DNA of 64,000 nucleotides, from assembly GCA_928212115.1 (NCBI GenBank), contig CAKMRJ010005412.1, positions 257,660,916 through 257,724,915 on the forward strand, written 5' to 3'. This DNA comes from Lactuca virosa (taxonomy: Eukaryota > Streptophyta > Magnoliopsida > Asterales > Asteraceae). A model generated the notes under the pieces. It had not been told where the DNA came from and searched no databases. It saw nothing but the letters and a program-made list of their open reading frames with translations. The translations under genes were made by a program, and so were the position numbers. This document shows positions 22,622-34,847 of this stretch, in pieces (the stretch's first letter is position 1; each line of letters starts with the position of its first letter).

Positions 22622-25561
22622 ATGGATTCTCAAAGTCAAATACATCTTCATGAACTGGATACTGTCATGGGCACAACCACACGTATTCCAAGACTGCTGT
22701 CTGCAGATGGTTTTCCTGAATGGAAATACCGGATTGAGAAGTACATTAAGATGAAAGACTTCAAAGTTTGGAGAAGCATCATCAAGGGTCCTGTTCGAAT
22801 TACTATGACGGTTGGAGGACAAGTGATTGACCAAGTAGTTGAGAACTATACAGATGATGAATTTGAGAAAGTCGAAGAACAAGAAAGGGCTTTGGCCACT
22901 ATAACCATGGCCTTATCTCCTGATATAGCTCAAGGTTTCAGAGAGTATACTTCAGCTAAAGCTTTGTGGGAAGCCTTGATTGAGGTGTATGAAGGAAATG
23001 AAGACATGAAGGAAAGCCGCCAGGATATGTTGCGACAGAAATTCAATATGTTTAACTGCATTCCTGGAGAAACCCTGGAGGCACAGCTACAACGATTCAC
23101 AACTCTCACAACTGAGATGAGCATATCTGGGATTTTCTTGACCAAGTCCGAGATAAATAAAAATCTACTGAATGCTCTTCCAAAGTCATGGGACATGAAT
23201 GTAGTTGTTATTAAGAAAACCAAGGATCTGAATCGCCTTACTCTTGCTGAAACAATGGCGATCATCAAAGCTTGTGATATTGATGATAAACAGCGAGAGA
23301 TTAACCATGTGAGCTCGTATTCGACTGCAAATCTCAGAATTTCCTCTAACAATTCTCTTTCATTAATCATCTCTTCCTAAGGTCAAGCATTTGCTGTTCA
23401 ACTACCTCAGATTCAAACCTTTACTACTGCGTCATCCATGCCTAATTCTCAAAGCCAGCCATTTGTCACTCCACAAGTTGTTCCCTCCTCCAATGTGCCA
23501 GTTGTAGCCTCTTCCTCAAACACAAAGGAAAGTGATGAAAATCTTGCTCTCGCCACAGGACTTGTTAACTGCTATAATGCCTTTGTTGCTGGAGAGCTTC
23601 CACCTCAGTTGTCATTTGCTGATCTGGACCAGATTCATCCAGAAGATGTGGAAGAGATGGACATTACGTGGCAAATTGCTATGGCAGTATTCAGGGCGAA
23701 GCAGTTTGCTAAAAAGACAGGGAAGAATAACTGAGGGATGAATGCTGATAAAAAGGTAGGGTTCAACAAGGGAAAGCTGCGATGTTTTAACTGTCACGAG
23801 CCAGGTCATTTTGCTCGTGAGTGCCCGAAACCGGATCGAAGGTTGAACAATGATAGGACGATGGTTGCGGTGGGAAACAATCGTGGAGGTGCTGTGGCCA
23901 ATGGTGAGACTGCTATGGTTGCTCAGTCATTTGACTGGGAGGACCAGATTCAGGCTCTGAACATTTCAAAACCTGAAAATGCTCACCTAGCCCAAATCAA
24001 TGATGATGCTCCCTTGAAGAATGATGTAACTGATCCTGAAGAGCAGATGATGGAGATGCAGTTTGCACTGATGGTATCTTCTACTTCCGAGCCCAATAAA
24101 AGCGAGGTAAGTTTACCTTCTTGTTTTCAAGCATGTACTGATTATGTTAAACTTCTTCATGACGAAATAGCATTATTGCGTAGAGAAGTAGAGGATCTTA
24201 GATATGAGGGCTACCAACTTAGAAAAGGACAAAAACCCTTAAAGGCCCAATTAGAAACAAAAATAAAGGACTTTAAGAGAATTCAGCAGGACTACAGTGA
24301 AAAATGTGAAAATTATGATTACATCAAGAGACAGAATGATGAGTTAATTACTGAACTTGATACATTAAAGAGACAATTTGAAACTGCAAATTTTGATTTT
24401 AGAAGATTTGATGTATCAAGCGAGGTAGTTGCCAACATGATTGACCATTGCCTGCAGTTCAAACGAAACCAGCAAAAGGGTTTAGGATACGATAATGTAC
24501 CTCCTCCTTTTAATCATACATATCAGTATCAACCCTTGTCTAAAGAGGAGATTGCCAACGAACCATTCATGGTTTATGGCAAGCCATCTGGTTTTGTTTC
24601 AGGAGGATTTATTAATGTTGAAAATACTAACGTTTCTACTTCCCCTGCAGATCAATCCTTAGATCAGTCAAAGCACGAAGTTGAAGGATCTGTTTCTGAT
24701 AATAAAACTGAGTTTGAACCTGATGTTTTTGTTTCCCATGAAAAATCTTGTGTTTCTGATGTTAAAAATGACAATGGTTTTTGTGATACTTCAGCATCTG
24801 CTTCTGCTGAATTAAATTTCTTTGACATATTTGATGAATTATTTGTTGATCCTGATGTTTGTGATGCTTCTAATGAAAACACATCAATTCCACAAGTCAC
24901 ACCGTCTGATGCATCCTCACTTATCTCACAACCTGTTTCTCATACATGTTCTTGTGAGAAGAGTAAGAGTGTCATTAAAGAAAATAAATCTGAGAAATGC
25001 AGTACCAGTTCCAATAATAATAAACAGATTTGTTTTAATTGTGGTATTGGTGGTCATATAGCTAGGAATTGTCAAAATAGGATTTTTGTGAACTATATGT
25101 CGCCAAGAGGGGAGAACGAATCCAGAGGAAGGTCTTTAACTAGAAAATCCTCAAGAACTCGTTCTCGGGATGATGATTGGAAGGATGATCGAAGTAGAAA
25201 AAGGGCGGTCTTTCAAAAGAATAAAAAGGTTTTTCAAAACAAAGTTCCAAACAGTTTGCCAAAACCGAACAAGGCTCCGCCAAGATCGGTTTCGTCAAAG
25301 AGCAGTTCTGGATCTTCAACCACTTCTGGTAGAACATCCAGATGCTCAATGCAAAATGATAAGAAACATATTTCAAAACCACCTGTTACTGTTAGAAAAC
25401 CTAAATATCATTGGATGCCCAAATCAACTTCCAATCAATCATCTGCATCCTCTAAAAAGATTAGCAATGAGGATTCAAAATTGAAAACTTTGAAAGATCA
25501 ATCAGACAAAGTGAAAAGGCAACCCAGGACAGTGATGACCTGGGTTCCCAAATCTAAATGA
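22622..25561 (+). pseudogene. Copia B gag, long, with in-frame stops
   Basis: One frame runs from the ATG at 22622 to 25561 with stops at 23378-23380 and 23732-23734. The N-terminal capsid domain (GTTTRIPRLL, later LWEALIEVYEG) occupies about 22670-23290. A first CCHC knuckle (CFNCHEPGHFAREC) lies at about 23780, a coiled-coil-prone stretch at about 24130-24400, an acidic region, then a second knuckle (CFNCGIGGHIARNC) at about 25028. A basic serine-rich tail ends in TWVPKSK. The TGA at 25559 looks like the result of one extra A in AAA, because similar elements continue directly into protease. About 980 codons is long for copia gag and fits the long-gag groups. Confidence 0.8.
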
Positions 25562-26568
25562 TCCCGCTCATTTTACAGGGACAGTTGCAGAGGAATGTCG
25601 TCTGTCCTTGGTACGTCGACAGCGGCTGCTCCCGGCATATGACAGGAGACATCTCCCAATTGAGCAACATTCAATCTTTTAATGGGGGATATGTTTCCTT
25701 TGCGGGTGGAGAAGGTGGCAAGATCACTCAAAGAGGAACCGTAACAAATGGAGTGCTAAGTTTTGAGAATGTCAACTTTGCTCCCGAGTTAAAACACAAC
25801 CCGTTGAGTGTTTCCCAGATTTGTGACAAAGGTTATTCTACCCATTTCACTGACAAGGAGTGCATGATTCTCAAGCCAGGCATTGTCATCCCGGAAGAGT
25901 GGATTCTTGTCAAATCTAAGCGGGATGGGAATGCTTATATTATTGATATGAATAGAAACATTCCTGAACAAGTCACTTGCCTCTTTTCGAAGGTCTTAGA
26001 ACAGAACACAATGCTGTGGCACCGAAGACTCGGTCATGCTAACGCTAAAAACTTAAATCGTCTTGCAAAGAATGAGATGGTCTGAGGGTTGCCTGTCATA
26101 GACTTTATCACTTTTGAGAAGTGTATGTCATGTGCCCAGGGAAAACATCATAGAAAACCACACCTGCCAAAACAAGTTAACTCAATCAGTCAGGTGCTCC
26201 AATTATTGCATATGGAATTATTTGGTCCGGTCAATGTCCTGAGTATCAACAGAAGCTCGTACTGTCTAGTTGTGATCGATGACTTCTCTCGTTTTACGTG
26301 GGTCTTCTTCTTATCCAACAAAGCTGGGGTTGCTGATCTGATAAAGAAGTTCATTGTGATGATTGAGAACCAAACCAACAACCGGGTGAAGGCGCTTCGT
26401 ACTGATAATGGAACAGAATTCAAGAATGCTGTTCTTGATTATTTTTGCGCAGAAAAGGGAAATGTGCGTCAATACAGCTCTGCTCACACGCCTCAACAAA
26501 ATGGTGTTGCTGAGAGGAGAAATAGAACATTAAAAGATGCTGCAAGGACGATGCGTTTTCAACATAAG
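25562..26568 (+). pseudogene. Copia B protease, pre-integrase and truncated integrase
   Basis: Aspartic protease motif WYVDSGCSRHMTG at about 25609. Pre-integrase segment (LWHRRLGHANAKNL) at about 26014, then a TGA at 26083 where a tryptophan is likely, then CMSCAQGKHHRKPH. The integrase core has HMELFG at about 26207, so the first catalytic Asp appears as Glu. RTDNGTEF (about 26398) and the E of VAERRNRT (about 26510) are present. The protein is cut right after KDAARTM and runs into unrelated C-like sequence. Confidence 0.85.
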
Positions 26569-28306
26569 GAAATTCTATATATGGAAATGTTAATTGCGTT
26601 TTCAAAATTTGATTATGATTACGACATCCCTCTTCATAATCAAAATTATGAGAACATGGCAAATAGAAATATTATAGCAAAAGACTGATTAAGTGTCATG
26701 TCTTTATGTCAGACATTATGAATCGCATCCCATATGCTTCGGGTATAGGATCGATTGCATATGCTATAATATTCTCATGTTCTAATTTTCCGAATGCCTA
26801 GGGCATTTAGAGGGAAAAATGAATAGAACCGGATATGACTAAAGTGGTTAAACAACTATTAAGGACAATCTAAGGTTCGCTAAGGATTGGTCGCTTAAAG
26901 ACAGTTGGAAGTATAGTAATGGAAGGACCATATTGACATTATTATGAATAGACAGGAGTCTATTAATAATGAGTTGTCGTATGACAAATATGGAATGTTT
27001 CCATATTGGGAGTTGAAGAATAGATGAAAAAGTTAGAAACTTTTATGCAAGAAGGATGTTCAAAGGAATGTACTTTGAATTTGAGACTTCATTTCCATGG
27101 AATTTTCTTGTAACAATTTCCAAAGGAATATTTTGTAATATCATTGGTCAAGTCTCTGTGACTTTTGGCACCTAGACATTACAAAAGAATCATTGCATGA
27201 TAGTTTAGAATCTAACACTTTCTAGCAGTGACAAGAATTTAGAATTTTGAAATGAGCATCATTGAAATGTTTTTCAATTGATCTATTTCACAAAGTAAGG
27301 ACCATAGACAAACATAGTGTGCATGCTTGGAGCATGGCATAACTATTGTTTAGACAAACATAATGTGCATGCTTGGCGCATGGCATGACTATTGTTTTAA
27401 TTCAAGTATTACGTTGATTATTCGAAACATTATACAATGAATATTGAGTAATCAATATGGGACTCAAAAGTTTTTGGGCCATATAGGATTAGTATTATTC
27501 TTGTGTTTCACTTTACATGTTTTGACTTCCTGAAAAACTAGGTTATTCAAACCATCCACAGTCGATCATACTTTGGAAGTAGGTATTGAGGCAAGACTGT
27601 CATGAATGGGTCTGTAGTTTGTCTAGGACAAGGTGGCTGCAGTGTTCATGAGTACTCCTGGAATAAGATTCGAGTATTGGATTCAATCCACGCTCATCTG
27701 AATCACTTCATGGATTTTATCACGAGTGATCATGAGACGATAATATCTTATATTCTTGAAACGGAGACATATGAGTTGTAGTTGCGAGTCGGTTGCACAT
27801 TAACATATGTAAACGCACCGGTAACTTGGATGTTATAAAACATATTGTTGTGTGTAATTTGATGAGTAAGTGCAAGCGAGCATTTGGTTCGAAGTTTATC
27901 CGTTCCTTTTACCCCACGTGGATAAAGGCGATATATGTGGGCCCCTCGATGATTTAGTGATGACATCAGGCCTGGACTGATTTGATTTGTTCAATTAGTC
28001 GGTCGTCATAAATCGGAAATCGGGAAACAACAGATGGACAGAGAGAATGATTATAATCCATGTCTCAGTCCATATGATATCTAGAATGGAGGACTATGTG
28101 ATCCCTTATCTGATGGACGCGTCATTGACCAGGTCAGAGTTCGACAGCGGCATTTAAGAGCTACGATTGCTAGTCGGGTTGTAGAGTCGTACTTGCAATA
28201 ATAGTTATTAGACTTATCCAAGTGGGAGACTGTTGGATTAGTGTCTAAGTCCATAACTATAATTGGTATGTACTTGACCTGAGAGTAGCATGGTCCATTT
28301 GGGTTG
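26569..28306 (+). mobile_element. Copia C, decayed 3' end (left piece)
   Basis: From about 26556 the sequence matches element F from about 58785 on, keeping echoes of RT/RNase H such as RIPYAS-GSI-YA (about 26717), then the 3' untranslated region and the polypurine tract ending at 28230. No open frame. The 3' LTR begins at 28231 and is split at 28306 by D, resuming at 41226. This is the same subfamily as F. The left end joins the broken integrase of B. Confidence 0.8.
28231..28306 (+). repeat. 3' LTR of copia C, first 76 bp
   Basis: Starts TGTTGG after the purine tract and ends GGGTTG at the D insertion; the last five bases GGTTG are the D target duplication. Confidence 0.9.
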
Positions 28307-28672
28307 TGTTGATTATTTGAGATATTGAAAGTGATATGACATATTTGGTTATTTAGGGAAGCCTTTTTAGGGTTAATCATTTTATGATTCCCTACGATGC
28401 CTTTACAGTAGAAGTTCTTAATCGAGCTCTTCTAAGGCATTTGTTTTATATTAGGCATTTATTTTATATTTATGGTAGATATTTATTGTTCCCTATAAAT
28501 AATCATTAGGTTTACTTTTGGTGTAAGCTTTTGACCAGATTAGGGTTTTCTCTGTACGTTCATCTCATAATCAATACAAGAAAAACCTTTATCAGATTAC
28601 TTGCATATTGTGATGATTGATTCTGATTGTTCTTGATATTCCGCATTCGTCATCTCGGATTTATTCCTAACA
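28307..28672 (+). repeat. 5' LTR of copia D
   Basis: 366 bp from TGTTGATT to CCTAACA. TATA box CTATAAATA near 28493. A hairpin with conserved loop is at 28397-28440. No telo-box pair directly upstream of TATA. Confidence 0.95.
28397..28440 (+). other. Conserved hairpin in LTR D, copy 1
   Basis: Outer stem ATGCCTT/AAGGCAT, bulge TACAGTA, inner stem GAAG/CTTC, 14 base loop TTCTTAATCGAGCT. The 3' LTR copy is at 40950-40993. A second version with a different outer stem is at 37053-37098. Confidence 0.65.
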
Positions 28673-28674
28673 AG

Positions 28675-29046
28675 TGGTATCAGAGCGGGTTCTTGTAGAT
28701 CTCAGCGATTTTTGCAAGAATCGATCTTGTTTATGGCGATATTTTATCATGAATCTCACCTTGTTCTTCAAGTTTTGTAAGTTTTCTGAAAAGAAAAAGT
28801 CTTTACCTCGTTTGTATTGAAAAATCTTGTTCAGATCTGTTATCTTCTACTCATTATTTCATCTGATTTGTTCTTGAATCGTGTTCTGGAAGAGAGTTAG
28901 AAGAAAATTTTCGTGTTTATTTGAATTTTCGTGTTCAGATCTGTTTTCTCTCACTAAAAACCCTTTCAGATCCGTTTTTCTCTCTCTAGAATCTTTATCA
29001 GATCTATTTTCTCTCTCTTCAAGTTCTATCATTTGTTGAAGATCTA
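28675..29046 (+). other. Primer binding site 1 and leader of copia D
   Basis: TGGTATCAGAGC at 28675-28686, two bases after the LTR. The leader is T-rich and has several AGATCTGTTTTCTCTC-type repeats (28830-29030). No gene seen. Confidence 0.9.
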
Positions 29047-30043
29047 ATGGATCTTTTATTCTGTAACTCCATTTTAAAACTTGGATTAAAGGTCACTAAA
29101 CCAATCTATGGTGTAAACAAATCAACTTTGTTTCATGTTCTTGGTGATTCTACGTTGAGGAATGTTACTGAGTTATATAATTCTTTTGTTGATAAGAAAA
29201 TAAATCATTACTCACGGGTTGATGAACGTGAATTGCAAAAGAATGAGAGAATAGTAGAACAATTTCGTGTTATCTATGAACATTTAGATCGGGAACATAA
29301 ACAGATGTTGAAGATAAAAAAGGGCTGAAAAAGAAAAAGAAGAAGTTAATAATGTTCCTCATGTTTCTGAAGAAAAGATGACTCCAGATGTTCTTGTTGA
29401 GGGGGAGTCAAGTGGTTCATGTTTTTCAGAAGAGTTACATTCCGAATCAGGTACTTCAGAAGATGAATCTCAAAGAAATTCATCTAAAATCGTGAAAGTG
29501 AAGACATTTTGTTCTATTGGAACTTAAACAGATGGTTCTTTATGTTCTGATGATATCTTTGAAGGAATGATTCCTTATAGAAAGCCAATTCTTCAAGAAA
29601 TTCAGATTTACCAAACTCCAAAAGTTTGTGTGTGAAAGTCTTCAAATGTTCAGATTCAGAAAGAAGAAAAAGATGTTCATATCCGAAATTTGTTTCTGAA
29701 GCTTAGAAATAAGAAGAGGAAGAAGAGAAAGAACAAGAGTAAAATGAAGAAAGTTTGGATGCCCAAAGTACAAGTACCCAATGCTTGTGGAAAAGTTCAG
29801 AAAGCTGAAGTCAAGAATGTTCAAAGAAAGTTCCATTCACATTTTTCTTCAGATGAATATGGTAAAAGTTGGAGAAAAGAGAAAAGAGTATTTGGTTGGT
29901 TCAATGAAGTTTTTGGAAATTTTTGTTTTCCAACTAAAAAGAGGGTATTATTTTCAGAAGATGATAGATTTTCTTCAAATAAGTGGGTGTGCAAGAAACC
30001 AACTTCAATGTTGAACCTTAAATGGGTACCAAATGTCCCATAA
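29047..30043 (+). pseudogene. Unrecognised degenerate ORF of copia D (gag tail-like end)
   Basis: The first 93 codons (29047-29328) are open and match nothing I recognise. After a frameshift the reading continues through an acidic serine-rich stretch with stops near 29525 and 29634, then a lysine-rich segment. Two W-pro phrases, KVWMPKV (about 29752) and LKWVPNVP (30020-30043), recall the KLWVPKSA and TWVPKSK ends of the long copia gags in D and B. I infer a decayed, internally deleted gag. 30044-30182 has nothing further that I can recognise. Confidence 0.45.
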
Positions 30044-30189
30044 AAAGTTTTGCCCTTTATAAAAAAAAACACGAAAATGGGGACAAAAGTTGGTGAAAAA
30101 TTAGTCAAAGATATGAAATCTTGTTAAAGAAATCAAATTTTTTTGTGTTGGAATTGACAAAAGGCTGAAAAAAAAAATTGATTGTTGGG

Positions 30190-32002
30190 TAAAAAGTGAC
30201 ATTTTCTGCATAAAGTAAGTTGCTTTCTGACACATTTCAGCAAAAAGGGTACAAGCTGTCAGTTTACTGTTATCAGAAGGGTCAGATTCGCTTTTATGGA
30301 AGTATTGGGGTTAGATTCGGAGTTATTCACAAAATGATTATCACTTTCGGTCTTTGGGTACAAACTGCAAGTTCATTAAAACGAAAAGGGTTCGAAATGG
30401 AACTTTGGTCAAATTGATTATACTTGGTTCCTGTAAATCGTCGTCCACGTCAATCACATTCGCAGGTTATTGTTTAAGAACAACCAAAGGCGAACTCATC
30501 ATCAAGAAATGAACTCAGGTCAAGAAGCGAAAGTCTCGTTCTTTGCAGTGGAATTGTCAAACAAGAAGCGAAAGTGAAGAAGCGCACTTGCGAAAATTGG
30601 AACCAAAATAGACCGAACGTTCGGTCTATTTTGCTTTGGGTATGAATTTGAAGCGAACCTGAGATTCGCTTTCGGTCCTGATTAGCTTTCGGTTCCTGAT
30701 TAGCTTTCGGTCCTTAATCTGCGTTCGGTCCTTTATTGCTTTCGGTCCATGTCCATTTAAAATTGGAGCTAGAGGTCAACGATTCGGGGCTGCCTGGATT
30801 CACATTCATAGTCGGAAACGAAGGTTCATGTGGAATTGTAGCAACGACCTGAAATTCAAGAAACGAAAGTTTGTATCTCACTTCAAGAAGCGAAAGTCAT
30901 GGAATCAGATTCGCTCTGCAAATCAATTCAAAATCAAAATCGATCGTTTGCAGACTCGGAATCGACTTCACAGAACATTGAAACGGAAATCTTGTTGATT
31001 TAAGAAATCGAATGTCACAATAAATCTTTGAAATCGGTTTCAGAACTATCTTTATAAGAGTGCTCAGAGTCGGTATTGCAAAGGAATCAGATTTATCTGT
31101 TGATTTCAGAGTTTAAAAATGGCAGAAGTCAACGAACGGATTTATCTACAACCTTTGGATTCGTATGTGAAATCGATTCAATTCGCTATTTACCATTCAA
31201 AGTCGGCGATGAAGGTTCGCATTTAGAAACAATCGGAAGAGTTCCAGTCACTAGTAATTGAATGAATAATCGATTGGTTTGCAACTCTTGATGTCGGAAT
31301 CGAAGGAGTTAGTAACAAATAATTCCGTTCGTAACTTCATTGAAAATAAGTAACTGAATGAAGACGTATTTTAATTTTGACTTTTCTAAGTCAACGAACG
31401 AGATATTCGCGTTTCTCAGTTAAATTGGGGAAAAAGACGAATGTTTTACAGTTTCGGTCTCCTGAGTTTGAACAAGTTGGTAGTTTAAATATACTTTCAC
31501 GAGTCAAAAGGAGTAAAAAGCGTGTTTGGTAACAGATTAAATGAAAAAGTTGACTCCATTTACAGTTTCAGTCCTTGGAAGTTACAAAGATTGGCAGAAT
31601 GAACCCCGTTTCTAAATACTTTACTAATCCAAGAGTTTAACCAAAGGAATTTTTGGATCTTAACAGTTTCTACCCCAGATTCTTAATTCTTTCAATTTCT
31701 TGGGATTTTACCACTTTTACTCCTTCTCTCCAAAATATTTTCACTTCTTATTCTTTTCTTTGGTCTTATTCTTCTTTAAACCCTTCTAAATTATTGCTTC
31801 TTATTCTATTCTTTTGTCTAAATTTAAAAATCGAAAAATACAAAATTATTTTTTGTTATTTTTCCGGTTTTAATTTTTTGAAGATTGGGTTTATTCCAAA
31901 AGAATTTGTTTCATCATATCTGACGGGTTTTGAAGATTGTTGGTGATTCTTCTTAACTTTCCTCCTTCCCACGAATCTGAACCTGTTCTTGGCGGAGAAT
32001 AC
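30190..32002 (+). other. Non-coding region rich in AAGCGAAAG / CTTTCGGTC motifs
   Basis: No credible gene. Between 30260 and 30960 short motifs GAAGCGAAAG, TTCGCTTTCGGTC and relatives recur in both orientations. 31620-31850 is pyrimidine-rich and precedes the next ORF. A TATA-like CTTTATAAG is at about 31047. Confidence 0.55.
30604..30633. other. Perfect 30 bp palindrome
   Basis: Two 15 base arms meet at AACGTT, with core GACCGAACGTTCGGTC, no mismatch and no spacer. It could form a cruciform or hairpin; its core repeats the TTCGGTC motif of the surrounding region. Confidence 0.8.
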
Positions 32003-33566
32003 ATGGAATTCGACTCTGTTTACTTTAGTCCTTAGCGAGTACAGAGTGATGATGATGATGACGCTCTTGTCACGAAGAAGCATTTAAAGACTATGAATGA
32101 CAAGCTTGACCAACTGCTTTCTTCCTCTTCTAGCAGTGCATCATCTGAAGCAGCTATCAAGGCTCTGTTGGCAACCTTTGTCAAATAGCATGATACTTCC
32201 ATCTCTAATGTTGTTAAAGCTATTGAAGCCTCCACTTCCACCTGTCAGCAAGCTTCCATTGCAGTCGAAGCCTCCACCAAGGATTGCAAGCAAGCGACCA
32301 CAAATGTCGAAAAACTAGTTTCTGAAGCTCAACTTTTTCTTGATTCTCACCAAGCTGCCGCTCAGAAGAATGCTCAAACAGTGAACGCTTCTGTTGATAA
32401 TCTTATACGTTCACTTGAGGCTGAGAAGAATCATTTTGAGGAAACACGCCAAGCAATCCAGACCGCCAACACTTAGCTTCACACTTCAGTTGATGCACGT
32501 CTCACTCAACTTGAAGCTGAACTTGCCATCGAAAACAGGGTCATGGATGAGCTGGATAAGCGAACTTCTCAGCTTAAAATTCAAAATCTGAAGCTCAAGG
32601 CTGCGACCAAGGAAATTGACGAATTAAAGTCTGAGCATGCAGTGGTTAAAAGTTGTATTGGTGATGTACACTCCATTCTTCTGCATCTTCTGGAAGCTCA
32701 TGATTCGTCCTTACCATCACCATTAGACGTCACTTGGCTGAGAAATTGCGACCTGCTCTCGATATTCTAAGCAGTATTGAGGGTGTTCCGGAGCCCGATG
32801 TCCTTCCGGAACAAGGGGGAGAAAATGTTAGTCAGGGCCAAGGTCAATCTCAACCACCTCCAAAAAGTAAACCTATCATCCAACCGAAAGTCACTGCTGA
32901 GCCGAAGGGTAATGAAGCTTCGGGCAGTATGAAGGACAAAATAAAGAAGAAGATTGGTGATGATGATGAGGTTTGTGACAACCCGAAATTTCTATTCTGT
33001 ATAACATATCAAGTCAATAGAAGTCAAAACAATTACTATCAAAATTTTCAGACTTTTTGGAATAAGTTTGAGTATTTTAGGATTTACACTTTAGGAGATA
33101 CCAGGAGAGAGGATGCCCTAGGGTTATAGTGCAACACTGTTATTCCTAAACTTCAAGAAATTGGAGTTTACTGCCGGAATAAAATATTTTCAGCCAAAAA
33201 CCCAGAAATTTGGAGTATATATATGACACTTGTCATTTTATGTCATTTTTCCAAATTTCTCAAGAACAAAAGCAAATCCTCTCAAGTATCATCCAAGTTT
33301 TATTCAAGATCTTCAATCTAGTAAGTGTTTCTAGCCCTTTTAAGTTAGTATATCACTTAATCTAGTGATTTAACACACTTCTATCCGTTAGATCTTTCCA
33401 AAAGATCAAATCTTCAAGTTTCACCAAGAACACCAAGAACACACACTAGTGTTCTTGGACTTTTGGCTCATTTCAAGCTTCTATATTGTAAGTACTTCTA
33501 TCCTAGAGTATGTTTCAGCTTGCTACACTTCATTATAACAAGAAAACACCCAAGAAACACCAAGAT

Positions 33567-33960
33567 CAAGGTGTTTACGGTCCAAGATGTTCTTGGACCG
33601 TAAACCCTAAAAAGGGTACCAATGTGTGCCCTAGCTTACCCTAAGCCTTGGTAACTAGCATAGATCCCTTCATTGATATGTTAAGGACTTGAAAACATCA
33701 AAATACCATCATCCATAAGGGTTTACGGCCGTAAACCCAAAGGGAAATGGTATTAGGGCCGTAAACTCCATATAGGAGTGAAATGGTGCCCTAACTTCTT
33801 CCTTAGGCTTATACTTCATGAGGAAACACTTCTAAGGACTTAGAAACCTTCAAAACAACAAATGGTCAAAGGGGTGTGAGTTTACGGCCGTAAACTCATG
33901 GGTTTACGACCGTAAACTCATGTGGTTATGGTCAAGAAACCGTAAACTCATGAAAGGGGT
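33567..33960. repeat. Array of GTTTACGGCCGTAAAC palindromes in LTR K
   Basis: Perfect palindromes at 33719-33738 (20 bp) and 33877-33898 (22 bp), imperfect copies at about 33904, and separated arms TTTACGGTCC/GGACCGTAAA near 33568-33604. Confidence 0.85.
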
Positions 33961-34774
33961 TCCCTTGAACCCTAAACCCCATAGCTTGGTCCTACAACAC
34001 TTAGATGCAATCCTTGGGACTTATAACACTTATATAAAGTGTTTAACTTGTCTTAGGATGTCTTAACTTTATAAATTAGTTGTTTAAAGACTAATTGAAT
34101 ACATATATGTGTATTTATATGTTAAATAGGATCATTGTGTGTGTACAAGTCTTCACTTGACACCTAGCAATCTTATTTCTTCAGTTCATCCAAACCACTC
34201 ACTACAGGTGAGTTCATACCCCTTAATTGACCTTTTCAATGTTTTTAAATGCTTTTATGGGGGGGGGGGGAATACAAGTTGAACAATTATAGTTATTATA
34301 TCAATCACATGTGATTAATAACTACCAAACAAATGGTTTTCTTACTTTTCAAACTGTTTATCAAACTGTTTTACCTCAAACTGTCTTACACACTCTTTTA
34401 CTTATCAAATACTTTTACTTAAACTATTTTAAACTTATATTCTGTGTATCTATATAGATATAGTTATATAAGTAGGATTGAAAGGACTTAGGACTGCTAG
34501 CCTACCTTACTTCCTGTTCCTTGTTTGGTTGTGGACTTAGGGTATCAAGGTTAGTTGTCCGAAGGTCGTTTAAATCCTAGTTATATATTATGTATATGTA
34601 TATAGATATAAAAGGTTATTTCTTTCATTCAGTTTCATGCCCTTGGGTAGCAAGGGTATACAAACATGTTCATACATTGCTAGTAAGCTACCATGGGGGT
34701 AGTTTAGGAAGATACTATTACTAGAACAATGAAACATACAATGAGTCAGTTCATACATGAGTCAATACATACTA

Positions 34775-34847
34775 TGATGAGAAACAAACATAAAACAAAG
34801 TGATGAGAAACAAACATAAAACAGAGTGATGAGAAACAAACATACAG
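34775..34847 (+). repeat. 26 bp tandem repeat, about 2.8 copies
   Basis: The unit TGATGAGAAACAAACATAAA plus six bases starts at 34775, 34801 and 34827. Confidence 0.9.

Larger units (their letters stand above)
21867..26568 (+). mobile_element. Copia B, long-gag type, 3' part lost
   Basis: 5' LTR, Met-tRNA primer site, leader, long two-knuckle gag, protease and integrase are present. The integrase stops after its third catalytic block and C-like sequence begins. RT, RNase H and 3' LTR are absent. It is inserted into H gag; the left flank is CAAAG, and the partner duplication is lost with the 3' end. The long gag recalls the SIRE/Maximus group. Confidence 0.85.

Noticed and set aside
25558..25561. 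ATGA overlap of gag stop and a pol start in copia B, like coupled translation
   Set aside because: One extra A in the AAA run explains both the stop and the frame change, and a second indel follows before WYVDSG; decay is simpler than a designed overlap.
28397..28440. Hammerhead or other known ribozyme at the LTR D hairpin
   Set aside because: No CTGATGA and GAAA core is present and the fold is a simple bulged hairpin; I cannot match it to a known ribozyme.
30183..30190. TGTTGGG as a proven LTR start
   Set aside because: Kept only as a low-confidence boundary; no second LTR copy and no matching TTGAT duplication was found.
33567..33960. CRISPR-like array of regularly repeated palindromes in LTR K
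   Set aside because: Spacing is irregular, copies vary, and the setting is a plant LTR with a target duplication.
34259..34270. Runs of 12 G here and 14 C at 61849-61862 as regulatory G-tracts
   Set aside because: Single homopolymers in LTRs, prone to slippage and sequencing error; no further support.
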